Assembly (NCBI GenBank): GCA_017990895.1
Contig: JAGNNA010000007.1
Location: 1 to 32,871 of the forward strand
From: Reyranella sp.
Lineage (GTDB): Bacteria > Pseudomonadota > Alphaproteobacteria > Reyranellales > Reyranellaceae
Reading direction: 5' to 3'
Length of the DNA: 32,871 bases
Position numbers and translations under genes: made by a program. The notes beneath the pieces are model-generated. The model worked only from the letters and a program-made list of their open reading frames with translations. It was not told the DNA's origin and did not search any database. Position 1 is the first letter of the stretch, and each line of letters opens with the position of its first letter. This document shows, piece by piece, positions 24,088-32,003 of the stretch.

Positions 24088-24585
24088 CTAGCGGCCGCCG
24101 CCGCGCAAACGCTTGTCGACGATCTGGCGCTCCGCCGGATCCAGCAGGCCCAGCAGGACCTTGCGGAAACCCTCGACTGCCTCGGCGCCGGTCTCGCGAT
24201 AGGCCCGGGCGAAGCGCTGGCTCTGTCGGTCGGTCAGGTCGCGTTCGAGTTCCTGTCCCTTGGGCGAGAGCCACAGCAGCCGCTCGCGACGGTCGCGCGC
24301 GCCGCTCTTCTGCTCGACATAACCCTGCTCGATCAGGTCCTTTAGCACGCGGCTGATCGATTGCTTGGTGACCTTCAGGATCGACAGGAGGTGACCGACG
24401 GTCTGCCCGGGATGCCGGCCGATGAAATAGAGGGCGCGATGATGGGCGCGCCCGAGCTGATGATCCTTGAGTCTCTGGTCGATCTCGAAGGTGAAGTCGC
24501 GATAGGCATAGAACATCAGCTCGATGGCCTGTCGCAGCTCTTCGTCGCGCAGGAATAGGGGATTGGCGGGGGCTCTGGATTCCAC
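24088..24585 (-). CDS. petP: MarR-family regulator, PetP-like
   Basis: 165 residues from GTG 24585, chosen because AAGGA is well placed upstream and the family length fits; an ATG at 24675 would add 30 low-complexity residues. NPLFLRDEELRQAIELMF leads to the core LGRAHHRALYFIGRHPG and the winged helix HLLSILKVTKQSISRVLKDL followed by ARDRRERLLWLSPKG, the MarR pattern. It shares a 101-base divergent region with the GST gene. It heads the petP-petR-kinase(-ilvE) run. Confidence 0.85.
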   Translation of the reverse strand: MESRAPANPLFLRDEELRQAIELMFYAYRDFTFEIDQRLKDHQLGRAHHRALYFIGRHPGQTVGHLLSILKVTKQSISRVLKDLIEQGYVEQKSGARDRRERLLWLSPKGQELERDLTDRQSQRFARAYRETGAEAVEGFRKVLLGLLDPAERQIVDKRLRGGGR

Positions 24586-24686
24586 GCCATCCTTTATAGT
24601 GCGGGCGGGCTGCGTTGACACCCCGCGCGCGCCGGTGTTACCGCGCGAACTCCCTGCGGAATTTTCCCAAACCATGCGAGGGCGAC

Positions 24687-25328
24687 ATGCTAACCGTCCA
24701 TCATCTCGGCGTGTCGCAGTCCGAGCGGATCGTCTGGCTCTGCGAGGAGCTCGACCTGTCTTACGAGCTGAAGGTCTATGACCGCGACGCCGTCACGCGG
24801 CTCGCACCGCCGGAATACAAGGCGCTGCATCCGCTCGGCGCGGCGCCGGTGATCCAGGACGGCGACGTGCTGCTGGCCGAATCGGGTGCCATCGTCGAAT
24901 ACATCGTCGCCCGCTACGGCAAGGGTCGGCTGGTGCTGGCGCCGGACCATCCCGATTTCGCGCAGTTCCTCTACTGGTTCCATTTCGCCAACGGCACGCT
25001 CCAGCCGGCAACGGGTCGTAACATGATCCTTGGAAGGCTCGACCTTCCGGCGGACAATCCGCTGATCAAAGCGATGAAGGCCCGCCTCGACCTTGCGCTC
25101 GGTCTCGTCGAGGCGCGGCTCGAAAAGGCCGATTACCTTGCAGGGGCGCAATTCACGACGGCCGACATCATGGCCGTCTTCACATTGACCACGATGCGCA
25201 ACTTCCTGCAGTTCGACCTCGCGTCCTATCCGGCGATCCGCGCCTATCTGCAGCGCATCGCCGCCCGTCCGGCCTACCAGCGGGCGATGCACAAGGGCGA
25301 TCCCGGGATGCCTCTCCTCCTGACCTGA
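24687..25328 (+). CDS. Glutathione S-transferase family protein
   Basis: 213 residues from ATG 24687 with GAGGG upstream. The thioredoxin-fold half (1-80) has MLTVHHLGVSQSERIVWLCEE and the cis-Pro/ESGA block (GAAPVIQDGDVLLAESGAIV), which binds glutathione. The helical half (90-213) has FTTADIMAVFTLTTM. Ser10 of GVSQSER is a possible catalytic Ser. Substrate unknown; GSTs of this type detoxify electrophiles in the cytoplasm. It is divergent from petP. Confidence 0.9.
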   Translation: MLTVHHLGVSQSERIVWLCEELDLSYELKVYDRDAVTRLAPPEYKALHPLGAAPVIQDGDVLLAESGAIVEYIVARYGKGRLVLAPDHPDFAQFLYWFHFANGTLQPATGRNMILGRLDLPADNPLIKAMKARLDLALGLVEARLEKADYLAGAQFTTADIMAVFTLTTMRNFLQFDLASYPAIRAYLQRIAARPAYQRAMHKGDPGMPLLLT

Positions 25329-25352
25329 AATTCTTGGGCGGAAAATGCGCAG

Positions 25353-25393
25353 GGTCAGTGTGATTGACAAGGTCAGTAATATTGACCTATTAA
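25353..25393 (+). promoter_or_regulatory. Tandem dyad repeats and promoter upstream of the second BCAT
   Basis: Two 18-base-phased repeats, GGTCAGTGTGATTGAC (25353-25368) and GGTCAGTAATATTGACC (25371-25387), share GGTCAGT-N3-ATTGAC; the second is a near-perfect dyad. TTGACA (25364-25369) and TATTAA (25388-25393), 18 bases apart, form a plausible sigma-70 promoter overlapping the repeats. A regulator binding the tandem sites would repress; its identity is unknown. Confidence 0.6.
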
Positions 25394-25459
25394 GACCAAT
25401 AGTTGTTCTGTGGATGCCTGCAGAGACCCATTTGGAATCAATCGAGAGAGGATATCGCA

Positions 25460-26392
25460 ATGTCCTTAACTATGGATGACCGGGACGGTGTGATCTGGCT
25501 GGACGGCAAGCTGGTGCCATGGCGCGAGAGCCGCATGCACGTGCTCACGCATGCGCTCCACTACGGCTCGGCCGTCTTCGAAGGCGAGCGAATCTATGAC
25601 GGCCGCGTCTTCCGCCTGTCGGCGCACAGCGCCCGCCTGATCCGATCGGCCAACCTGCTCGACTACGCGCTGCCCTGGTCGCGCGAGGAGATCGACGAGG
25701 CGACCCGCGCCGTCGTCAAGGCAAACGAACTCACCGCCGGCTACATCCGCCCGATCGCCTGGCGGGGCTCGGAGGTGCTGGGCGTGTCGGCGATCGGCAC
25801 GACGGTCCATCTTGCCATCGCCCCGTGGGTGCAGGAAGGCCGACTGTCGGTGCAGGCGCGCGATGCCGGCATCAACGTGACCATGGCGAAGTACCGCCGT
25901 CCCTCGCCCGAGACGGCGCCCGGCCACGCCAAGGTGGCCGGGCTCTACGTGATCTGCGGCATCGAGAAGGACCGCGCGCTGAAGGCCGGCTTCGACGATG
26001 CGCTGATGCTCGACTGGCAGGGCCGCATCGCGGAAACGACCGGCGCCAACATCTTCCTGGTGATCGACGGCAGGCTGGTCACCCCGACGCCGCACAATTT
26101 CCTCGACGGGATCACGCGCCGTGCGGTGATGGGCATGGCGCGGGCGCGCGGCTGGACGGTCGAGGAGCGCGACGTGATGCCGGAAGAACTAGGCAACGCG
26201 AGCGAGGTCTTCCTCTGCGGCAGTGCCGCCGAGATCGTGCCGGTCGGCTCGATCGACCAGCACCATTTCCAGGCGGGTCCCGTCGCCAAGACCCTGATGG
26301 CCGACTTCCAGAAGCTGGTGCGCGCGCCCGACAGCGAAGGCTTCGGCGAGTCGACGCACTTGATGGTGCCGGCCTCGTCGCTGGCCGCCTGA
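25460..26392 (+). CDS. Branched-chain amino-acid aminotransferase, type I
   Basis: 310 residues from ATG 25460 with AGAGGA upstream. Class IV blocks: HVLTHALHYGSAVFEGERIY, YIRPIAWRGSE and FLDGITRRAVM. The PLP lysine is Lys158 (GHAKVAGLYV) and the conserved acid Glu192 (IAETTGANIFLV), so it should be active. It is the IlvE-size enzyme; with the type II enzyme at 20854 the window has two BCATs. It may instead prefer another amino acid. It is under a promoter with tandem operators and is not part of the petP unit. Confidence 0.92.
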   Translation: MSLTMDDRDGVIWLDGKLVPWRESRMHVLTHALHYGSAVFEGERIYDGRVFRLSAHSARLIRSANLLDYALPWSREEIDEATRAVVKANELTAGYIRPIAWRGSEVLGVSAIGTTVHLAIAPWVQEGRLSVQARDAGINVTMAKYRRPSPETAPGHAKVAGLYVICGIEKDRALKAGFDDALMLDWQGRIAETTGANIFLVIDGRLVTPTPHNFLDGITRRAVMGMARARGWTVEERDVMPEELGNASEVFLCGSAAEIVPVGSIDQHHFQAGPVAKTLMADFQKLVRAPDSEGFGESTHLMVPASSLAA

Positions 26393-26401
26393 AGCGATCC
26401 G

Positions 26402-26962
26402 TCACGGATCGTAGACGGCGACGAAAAGCACGGCTTCCCACCTTTCGGCTCGCAAGGTCCGCCGGCGGGAAGCGAACCAGGAGCGAACGCGGCCCTGGGC
26501 TACGCTTCGGCCGAGTTCATGGCCCCGCCGCAGACAGCCGATCCGCACCGTGGATCGGTCGGGCAGGTCGGCCTCGGCGCGGACCGCGTCCTCGCGATCG
26601 AGATTGTCGGGTTCGAGGACAAGGCGGATTTCGGTTCCGGCGGCCAGGTCGCCGATCTTCTCCGAGTCGCTGGAAATGGCCGAATAGAGCCCGCGCCATC
26701 CTGCAGGTAGCGCCACGGTAGCCTCCTTGTCGCCCTGCAGGGTTGCCAGAATGCCGGCCAGCGCACCCGGTGGCAGCTCGCGCTGCTCGATCTTGGTTGG
26801 CGCGTTTTTCGGCCGGTCGATCCCCAACGCGCGGCGAATCTCGCGGACAACCGGGCGAAACAGCCAGAAGGCGAAGCCAAGGACCAACTGGAAGACAAGG
26901 CCGACGGCGGTGAAGATGGCCTCAAAGAGCGAGCCGATAATACAATCTCCATGGGCAGCCAT
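26402..26962 (-). CDS. Small membrane protein with HIRAN-like C-terminal domain
   Basis: 186 residues. One membrane helix (about 10-35, SLFEAIFTAVGLVFQLVLGFAF) precedes a basic stretch VVREIRRALGIDRPKN. The C-terminal half contains LEPDNLDREDAVRAEADL, VRIGCLRRG and a later GRVRSWFASRRR, which resembles the DNA-end-binding HIRAN fold ('EPDN..D..AV' then 'VG.L.R'). Resemblance is weak and unchecked. The ATG at 26962 has no Shine-Dalgarno, so the start is uncertain. It converges on the BCAT gene and diverges from the thi operon. Confidence 0.6.
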   Translation of the reverse strand: MAAHGDCIIGSLFEAIFTAVGLVFQLVLGFAFWLFRPVVREIRRALGIDRPKNAPTKIEQRELPPGALAGILATLQGDKEATVALPAGWRGLYSAISSDSEKIGDLAAGTEIRLVLEPDNLDREDAVRAEADLPDRSTVRIGCLRRGHELGRSVAQGRVRSWFASRRRTLRAERWEAVLFVAVYDP

Positions 26963-26987
26963 GAATCATAGGCGATGAGGCGACCGC

Positions 26988-27016
26988 TTGACATCGAGGC
27001 CCGCGATCCCCTTTTC
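26988..27016 (+). promoter_or_regulatory. Possible promoter of the thi operon
   Basis: TTGACA (26988-26993) is a perfect -35 box. At 17 bases there is only CTTTTC where a -10 should be, so the -10 match is poor. The location just before the riboswitch makes it the best candidate. Confidence 0.4.
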
Positions 27017-27028
27017 TCGGACATGTCC

Positions 27029-27123
27029 GAGGGGTGCCCGGTCTCCACGCGGAGAGGGCTGAGACGGCCGAGCGGCTGAACCCTTTGAACCTGATCCGGG
27101 TCATGCCGGCGTAGGAACGGGAG
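27029..27123 (+). promoter_or_regulatory. TPP (thi-box) riboswitch
   Basis: The conserved elements are all present in order: GAGGGGTGCCC, GGGCTGAGA, CTGAACCCTTTGAACCTGAT, then CCGGGTCATGCCGGCGTAGG and AA. It senses thiamine pyrophosphate and lowers thi expression. The P1 5' strand TCCG (27026-27029) can pair with CGGGA (27118-27122), which contains most of the GGGAG Shine-Dalgarno of thiO, whose TTG start is at 27130. Translation control by direct occlusion is therefore likely. Confidence 0.95.
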
Positions 27124-27129
27124 CAGTCG

Positions 27130-28134
27130 TTGGATCGTCCTGTCGTATCGATCATCGGAGCGGGCGTCGCAGGCTTGGCCTGCGCGACGGAGCTGGCCGA
27201 CCGCGGCGTCACCGTCGAGGTGCTGGAGCGCGGCGGCCGGGTGGGCGAGAGCGCCTGCTCCTGGATGGCCGGCGGCATGCTGGCACCGTGGTGCGAGCGG
27301 GCCACCACCGACGAGATCGTCGCGCGTCTCGGGGAGCCGTCGATCGACTGGTGGCGGCGTCATTTTCCCGGAACCGTCAGCCAGGGCAGCCTGGTCCTCA
27401 CACCACCGCGCGACGCCGCCGACCTCACGCGCTTCGCGGCACGGACAGAGCGATACGAGTGGATCGACGGCGACCGCATTGCGGCCCTCGAACCCGATCT
27501 CGCCGGCCGCTTCCGCCGCGCGCTGTTCTTCCCGGACGAAGCCCATCTCGATCCCCGCAAGGCGCTTGCGTCGCTCGCCGCAGGTCTCGAAGCGCGCGGT
27601 GTTCCGATCCGCTTCGGCGTGGAGGGTGAGCCTGCGAACGTCCGGTCGCGCTTCGCCGTGGATTGCCGCGGCCTCGCCGCACGCGACGCATTGCCCGACC
27701 TGCGCGGCGTGCGCGGCGAGATGCTGGTGGTGCGGACCCGCGACGTGTCGCTGTCGCGTCCGGTGCGGCTGCTGCATCCGCGCATCCCGCTCTACATCGT
27801 GCCGCGCGGCGATGGCGTCTTCATGATCGGCGCCACGATGATCGAGAGCGAGGAACGCCGCGCCGTGAGCGTTCGTTCGGCCATGGAGTTGCTGAACGCG
27901 GCCTACACGCTTCACCCGGCTTTCGGCGAGGCCGAGATCGTCGAGCTGGGCGCCGACCTGCGGCCGACCTTTCCCGACAATCTGCCCTGCATCCGGCGCA
28001 ACGGCCGCGTGCTGCACGCCAACGGGCTTTTCCGGCATGGTTTCCTGCTCGCGCCCTGGCTGGCGCGGCAGGTCGCCGATGCCGTTACGCTGGAGACGAG
28101 AGATGCGGATATTCCTGAACGACGACATGCATGA
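27130..28134 (+). CDS. thiO: Glycine oxidase / FAD-dependent oxidase ThiO
   Basis: 334 residues from TTG 27130 (GGGAG at 27119-27123). The Rossmann FAD motif VSIIGAGVAGLACATELA is at 6-23, followed by an SWMAGGMLAPW block and C-terminal GLFRHGFLLAPWLARQVAD, typical of ThiO/DAAO enzymes. It oxidises glycine to iminoacetate (dehydroglycine), the amine donor for thiazole synthesis in aerobes. It is first after the TPP riboswitch and overlaps thiS by 32 bases. Confidence 0.93.
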   Translation: MDRPVVSIIGAGVAGLACATELADRGVTVEVLERGGRVGESACSWMAGGMLAPWCERATTDEIVARLGEPSIDWWRRHFPGTVSQGSLVLTPPRDAADLTRFAARTERYEWIDGDRIAALEPDLAGRFRRALFFPDEAHLDPRKALASLAAGLEARGVPIRFGVEGEPANVRSRFAVDCRGLAARDALPDLRGVRGEMLVVRTRDVSLSRPVRLLHPRIPLYIVPRGDGVFMIGATMIESEERRAVSVRSAMELLNAAYTLHPAFGEAEIVELGADLRPTFPDNLPCIRRNGRVLHANGLFRHGFLLAPWLARQVADAVTLETRDADIPERRHA

Positions 28135-28300
28135 GGTTTCGCCCGGCACGCTCGCCGCGGCGCTCGAGGTGCTGGGCTTCGGCGGCCGCAAGATCGCGAC
28201 GGCGGTGAATGGCCGCTTCGTCGCGGCTGCCGCGCGACCGCGCACCGAGCTGACCGACGGCGACAGGATCGAGGTCGTCGCCCCGATGCAGGGAGGATAG
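28103..28300 (+). CDS. thiS: Sulfur carrier protein ThiS
   Basis: 65 residues, starting at ATG 28103 inside thiO. It has the ubiquitin-like beta-grasp size and ends VVAPMQGG; the C-terminal Gly-Gly is the site adenylated by ThiF and converted to thiocarboxylate. The line [11 protein letters not shown] matches the usual 'ALN..FV...' block. It passes sulfur to ThiG. Confidence 0.95.
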   Translation: MRIFLNDDMHEVSPGTLAAALEVLGFGGRKIATAVNGRFVAAAARPRTELTDGDRIEVVAPMQGG

Positions 28301-28304
28301 GGCC

Positions 28305-29081
28305 ATGTCGTCCTTCTATGGCGTCGAGCTGAAGTCGCGACTGCTGCTCGGTACGTCGCGCTATCCCTCGCCGGCGGTCCTCGAACGGGCGGTCAAGGCG
28401 TCGGGCGCGGAAGTCGTGACCGTGTCGCTGCGGCGCGAGAGCGGCGCGGGCCGGGCCGGTCAGGCCTTCTGGTCGCTCATCCAGTCGATGGGCGTGCGCG
28501 TGCTGCCGAACACCGCGGGCTGTCACTCGGTGAAGGAGGCGGTGACCACCGCCCACATGGCGCGCGAATTGTTCGATACGCCGTGGATCAAGCTCGAAGT
28601 GATCGGCGAAGCCGACACCTTGCAGCCCGACGTGTTCGGTCTCGTGGAAGCCGCGCGGATTCTCTCCGAGGAAGGATTCGAAGTCTTCCCCTACACGACC
28701 GAAGATCTCGTGGTCGCCGAGCGGCTGGTCGAGGCGGGCTGCAGGGTGCTGATGCCGTGGGGCGCGCCGATCGGTTCGGCGCGCGGCCTGAACAACGTCT
28801 ATGGCCTGCGCTCGATGCGCGCGCACTTCCCCGACATCCCGCTGGTGGTAGATGCCGGGCTGGGCGTGCCTTCGCATGCCGCCGCAGCCATGGAACTGGG
28901 TTACGACGCAGTGCTGCTCAATACGGCGGTCGCCGAAGCCGGCGATCCGGTCGAGATGGCGCGCGCCTTCGCGCTCGGCGTCGAGGCCGGTCGCGCCGCC
29001 TATCTGGCGCGCCCGATGGAGCCGCGCGACATGGCCGTGCCGTCGACGCCGGTGATCGGCAAAGCCGCGCTTGGAGACTAG
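28305..29081 (+). CDS. thiG: Thiazole synthase ThiG
   Basis: 258 residues, normal. Lys96 in WIKLEVIG is the Schiff-base lysine that binds deoxyxylulose phosphate. Blocks [36 protein letters not shown] and [16 protein letters not shown] agree with the family. ThiG joins DXP, dehydroglycine and ThiS-thiocarboxylate into the thiazole. It starts four bases after thiS. Confidence 0.98.
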   Translation: MSSFYGVELKSRLLLGTSRYPSPAVLERAVKASGAEVVTVSLRRESGAGRAGQAFWSLIQSMGVRVLPNTAGCHSVKEAVTTAHMARELFDTPWIKLEVIGEADTLQPDVFGLVEAARILSEEGFEVFPYTTEDLVVAERLVEAGCRVLMPWGAPIGSARGLNNVYGLRSMRAHFPDIPLVVDAGLGVPSHAAAAMELGYDAVLLNTAVAEAGDPVEMARAFALGVEAGRAAYLARPMEPRDMAVPSTPVIGKAALGD

Positions 29082-29098
29082 GCTTGGAGACTGAAGAG

Positions 29099-29698
29099 AT
29101 GCTCGACCCATTCTATCCCGTGGTGCCCGATTCCAGCTGGGTGCTGAAGCTGGTGCCGATCGGCACGAAGCTCATCCAGCTGCGCATCAAGGATCAGCCC
29201 GAGGCCGAGGTCCGCCGACAGGTGCGCGAGGCCAAGGCCGTCTGCACCCAGCATGGCGCCGACCTGATCGTGAACGATTACTGGCAGGTTGCGATCGACG
29301 AAGGCTGCGCCTGGGTCCATCTCGGCCAGGAGGATCTGGTCGACGCCGACGTGAAGGCGATTCGTCGGGCCAACATCAAGATCGGCGTCAGCACGCACGA
29401 CCATGCCGAACTCGACAAGGGCATGGCCATCGATCCCGACTATGTCGCGCTGGGTCCGATCTGGCCGACCAAGCTGAAGCAGATGCCGTGGGCGCCGCAG
29501 GGCACCGAGCGTCTGGCCGAATGGAAGAAGCTTGTAGGCGACCGGCCGCTGGTCGCGATCGGCGGGCTGACGCTCGACCGTGCGCTGCTGTGCCTGAAGT
29601 CGGGCGCCGACATCGCCTCGGTCGTGGGCGACATCGTGAACCATGCCGATCCGATCGCGCAGGCGAAGGCGTGGATCGCCGCGACGAGACGGAAATGA
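29099..29698 (+). CDS. thiE: Thiamine-phosphate synthase ThiE
   Basis: 199 residues from ATG 29099, with GGAG at 29086-29089. The TIM-barrel blocks IQLRIKD, LIVNDYWQVAIDEGCAWVHL, IGVSTHDHAEL, YVALGPIWPTKLK and LVAIGGL match ThiE; the diphosphate loop is in GPIWPTKLK, with Trp and Lys where Phe and Thr are more usual. It couples HMP-PP and the thiazole phosphate to thiamine phosphate. It is the last biosynthetic step of this operon and overlaps thiF by ATGA. Confidence 0.93.
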   Translation: MLDPFYPVVPDSSWVLKLVPIGTKLIQLRIKDQPEAEVRRQVREAKAVCTQHGADLIVNDYWQVAIDEGCAWVHLGQEDLVDADVKAIRRANIKIGVSTHDHAELDKGMAIDPDYVALGPIWPTKLKQMPWAPQGTERLAEWKKLVGDRPLVAIGGLTLDRALLCLKSGADIASVVGDIVNHADPIAQAKAWIAATRRK

Positions 29699-30654
29699 CC
29701 GACCGCTACGCCCGCCAAGCCGTGCTGCCCGAGATTGGTGAAGCGGGGCAGGCACGTATCGCCGCCGCCTCGGTGCTGGTGGTCGGCGCCGGCGGCCTCG
29801 GCTGCCCGGTGCTTCAGTATCTGGTAGGCGCCGGCATCGGCCGACTCACCATCGTCGATCACGACACGGTCGAGGAGACCAACCTGCATCGCCAGCCGCT
29901 CTACGGTATGCTGGACATCGGCGAGCTGAAGGCAGAGGCGGCGCGCGCCACGCTGCAGCGCTACAACCCGCAGATTCGCATCGACGCGGTGGCAGAGCGG
30001 CTGACGCCGCAGAATGCCGTAAGGCTGGTCGCCGATGCCGACATCGTGGTCGATGCCGCCGACAGTTTTGCCGTGACCTACATGCTGAGCGATGCCTGCT
30101 TTGCCGTGGCCAAGCCGCTGGTGAGTGCCTCGGTGATCGGCATGACCGGCTATGCCGGCGTCTTCTGCGGCGGCGGCCCCAGCTATCGCGCGGTGTTTCC
30201 CGAAGTCTCGGTCGATGGCGGCACCTGTGCCACGGTGGGCGTAATCGGCACCGCGGTGGCGACCATGGGCGGCCTGCAGGCGCATCTCACGCTGCATCAC
30301 CTTCTGGGCCTCGAACCCGCCGCACTGGGCCGGGTCGTCACGTTCGACGCGAAGCGCATCGCCTTCGGCGGCTTCGACTTTGCCGGCAGTCCCGAGCCCG
30401 AGGAACAGGTGGCGTTCATCGCGCCCGATCAGGTGCGGTCCGACGACATCGTGGTCGATCTGCGCGGTCTCGACGAGGCGCCCGTCTCGCCCTTCGCCGG
30501 CGCGCGGCGGCTCGTTGTCGATACGATCGACGAACTCGGCACGCCCGACGGCCGGGTCGTGCTGGCCTGCCGCAGCGGCCAGCGGGCGTTGATGGCGGCG
30601 GACCGATTGCGCGAGCGCGGTGTCGCGAATCTTGCTCTGGTGGCCTTGGGCTGA
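29695..30654 (+). CDS. thiF: ThiF/MoeB-type adenylyltransferase fused to a rhodanese domain
   Basis: 319 residues. The E1-like part (1-240) has a Rossmann ATP site VLVVGAGGLGCPVLQYLV, DTVEETNLHRQPLY and VDAADSFAVTYML, as in ThiF/MoeB. The zinc Cys-X2-Cys pairs are absent: the first is SYRA (163-166) and no later pair exists. Cys178 (GTCATVGV) aligns with the acyl-disulfide Cys of ThiF. The C-terminal rhodanese-like domain (about 245-319) has the CRSGQR loop with Cys292. It should adenylate ThiS and deliver sulfur in one polypeptide; it may also serve MoaD, whose gene lies close. Confidence 0.9.
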   Translation: MTDRYARQAVLPEIGEAGQARIAAASVLVVGAGGLGCPVLQYLVGAGIGRLTIVDHDTVEETNLHRQPLYGMLDIGELKAEAARATLQRYNPQIRIDAVAERLTPQNAVRLVADADIVVDAADSFAVTYMLSDACFAVAKPLVSASVIGMTGYAGVFCGGGPSYRAVFPEVSVDGGTCATVGVIGTAVATMGGLQAHLTLHHLLGLEPAALGRVVTFDAKRIAFGGFDFAGSPEPEEQVAFIAPDQVRSDDIVVDLRGLDEAPVSPFAGARRLVVDTIDELGTPDGRVVLACRSGQRALMAADRLRERGVANLALVALG

Positions 30655-30695
30655 AGCGGCACTGAGGCGATGAGCGGGGTGAAGGCGGGTGCTGC

Positions 30696-31166
30696 CTACT
30701 TCTTTTCCCAGCGGGCTGCCGCCGCATCGTCGTCCTGGTGGGCACCGACCCATTGCTCGCCCTTCGGCGTGTCTTCCAGCTTCCAGAAAGGCGCCATTGT
30801 CTTCAGCCAGTCGACCAGGAACTCGCAGGCCTCGAAGGCCGCCTCGCGATGCGGCGAGCCGACGGCCACCAGCACGATGCGCTCGCCTGGCTCCATGCGA
30901 CCGTAACGATGCACGATCAGTGTCGCCTCGAGCGGCCACCGCCGGTTGGCTTCCGCCTCGATCTCCTGCAGCGCCGTCTCGGTCATGCCGGGATAGTGTT
31001 CCAGCGTCAGCGCATCGACCCGGTCGCGATGATAGCCCTCGCGCACATGCATCTCGCGCACGAGACCGACGAAGACTGCGAGCCCGCCGATCCGCTTGTT
31101 GCCGTCGGTGAGGCGGGCGAGCTCGGCGCCGACATCGAAGTCGGCTTCCTGGACGCGCACCGTCAT
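30696..31166 (-). CDS. moaE: Molybdopterin synthase catalytic subunit MoaE
   Basis: 156 residues from ATG 31166. MoaE converts cyclic pyranopterin monophosphate to molybdopterin with MoaD-thiocarboxylate. The family blocks IGGLAVFVGLVREMH, LEHYPGMTE, IVHRYGRMEPGE, VLVAVGSPHREAAFEAC and DWLKTMAPFWKLE are present, including the catalytic Lys in the last two blocks. One base separates it from the moaD stop. It converges on the thi operon. Confidence 0.97.
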   Translation of the reverse strand: MTVRVQEADFDVGAELARLTDGNKRIGGLAVFVGLVREMHVREGYHRDRVDALTLEHYPGMTETALQEIEAEANRRWPLEATLIVHRYGRMEPGERIVLVAVGSPHREAAFEACEFLVDWLKTMAPFWKLEDTPKGEQWVGAHQDDDAAAARWEKK

Positions 31167-31167
31167 G

Positions 31168-31419
31168 TCAGCCGCCCGTGAACGGCGGGAAGAAGGCGAC
31201 TTCGCGCGCGCCCGCAAGTCTCACGTCGAAGGTTGCGGTGCGCTGGTCGACGGCAGCGCCGAAGGCCGCGCCTTCGGCGAGCGCCTCGGCATGGCCGGTG
31301 CTGCGACTGCGCAGCCAGACCACCAGATCGCCCACTGTGTCGGTGCCCTCCGGTGGAATCACCTCTTCTTCGGCGACGCCGACGGTGCGCTTCATCCAGG
31401 CGAAATAGCGGATCTTCAC
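31168..31419 (-). CDS. moaD: Molybdopterin synthase sulfur carrier subunit MoaD
   Basis: 83 residues from GTG 31419, which overlaps the pgsA stop (GTGA). Beta-grasp protein beginning MKIRYFAWMKRTVG and ending AFFPPFTGG; the terminal Gly-Gly is activated and thiocarboxylated. It fits the MoaD length. It works with MoaE encoded directly downstream. Confidence 0.95.
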   Translation of the reverse strand: MKIRYFAWMKRTVGVAEEEVIPPEGTDTVGDLVVWLRSRSTGHAEALAEGAAFGAAVDQRTATFDVRLAGAREVAFFPPFTGG

Positions 31420-32003
31420 TTCTGGCCACCCGATGAAGGGGCGTCTTCCGCCATGTGGCGCAGGCCGGTGCGCAGATAGTCGTAGCCGGTGATGAGGGTG
31501 AGCGCCGCGGCGATCCAGATGAGCACGATGCCGGCCTGCGTGACCCAGTGCGCCGCCGAATCGCCGACCAGCAGCGCGGCGATCGCCACCATCTGCACGG
31601 CCGTCTTCCACTTGGCGAGCGCGCTGACCGGCAGGCCGACGCGCAGTTCGGCCAGGAACTCCCGAAGGCCGGAGACCAGGATCTCGCGCGCCAGGATAAT
31701 GAGCGCGGCCAGCACGTTCACGCCGGCCAGTGTGCTGTTGTCGACCAGCATGACCAGGGCGGCGGCGACCAGAAGCTTGTCGGCGATCGGATCGAGGAAG
31801 CGGCCGAACCGCGAAATCTGATGATAGCGCCGTGCGAAATAGCCATCGAACCAGTCGGTCACCGCGGCGGCCACGAAGAGCGCCATCGAGAACCACTGTG
31901 CCCAGCCGCGATCGAGCCAGAAACAGGCCACGACCAGCGGAATCGCGACAATGCGCGACAGGGTGAGCATGTTGGGAAGGTTGAACAGCATCGAACCGGA
32001 CAT
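31416..32003 (-). CDS. pgsA: CDP-diacylglycerol--glycerol-3-phosphate 3-phosphatidyltransferase
   Basis: 195 residues, several membrane helices. The CDP-alcohol phosphotransferase signature DG-X2-AR-X8-G-X3-D-X3-D is visible from DWFDGYFAR to FGRFLDPIADK. It makes phosphatidylglycerol phosphate in the inner membrane. The start overlaps the uvrC stop by one base (TAATG). The uvrC-pgsA-moaD-moaE order is common in alphaproteobacteria. Confidence 0.96.
   Translation of the reverse strand: MSGSMLFNLPNMLTLSRIVAIPLVVACFWLDRGWAQWFSMALFVAAAVTDWFDGYFARRYHQISRFGRFLDPIADKLLVAAALVMLVDNSTLAGVNVLAALIILAREILVSGLREFLAELRVGLPVSALAKWKTAVQMVAIAALLVGDSAAHWVTQAGIVLIWIAAALTLITGYDYLRTGLRHMAEDAPSSGGQK

Noticed and set aside
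26500-28245. Long open frame on the minus strand opposite thiO and thiS (581 codons)
   Set aside because: It lies antisense to well-supported thi genes and the TPP riboswitch, and its product is an Arg/Ala/Pro-rich sequence without motifs: a high-GC shadow.
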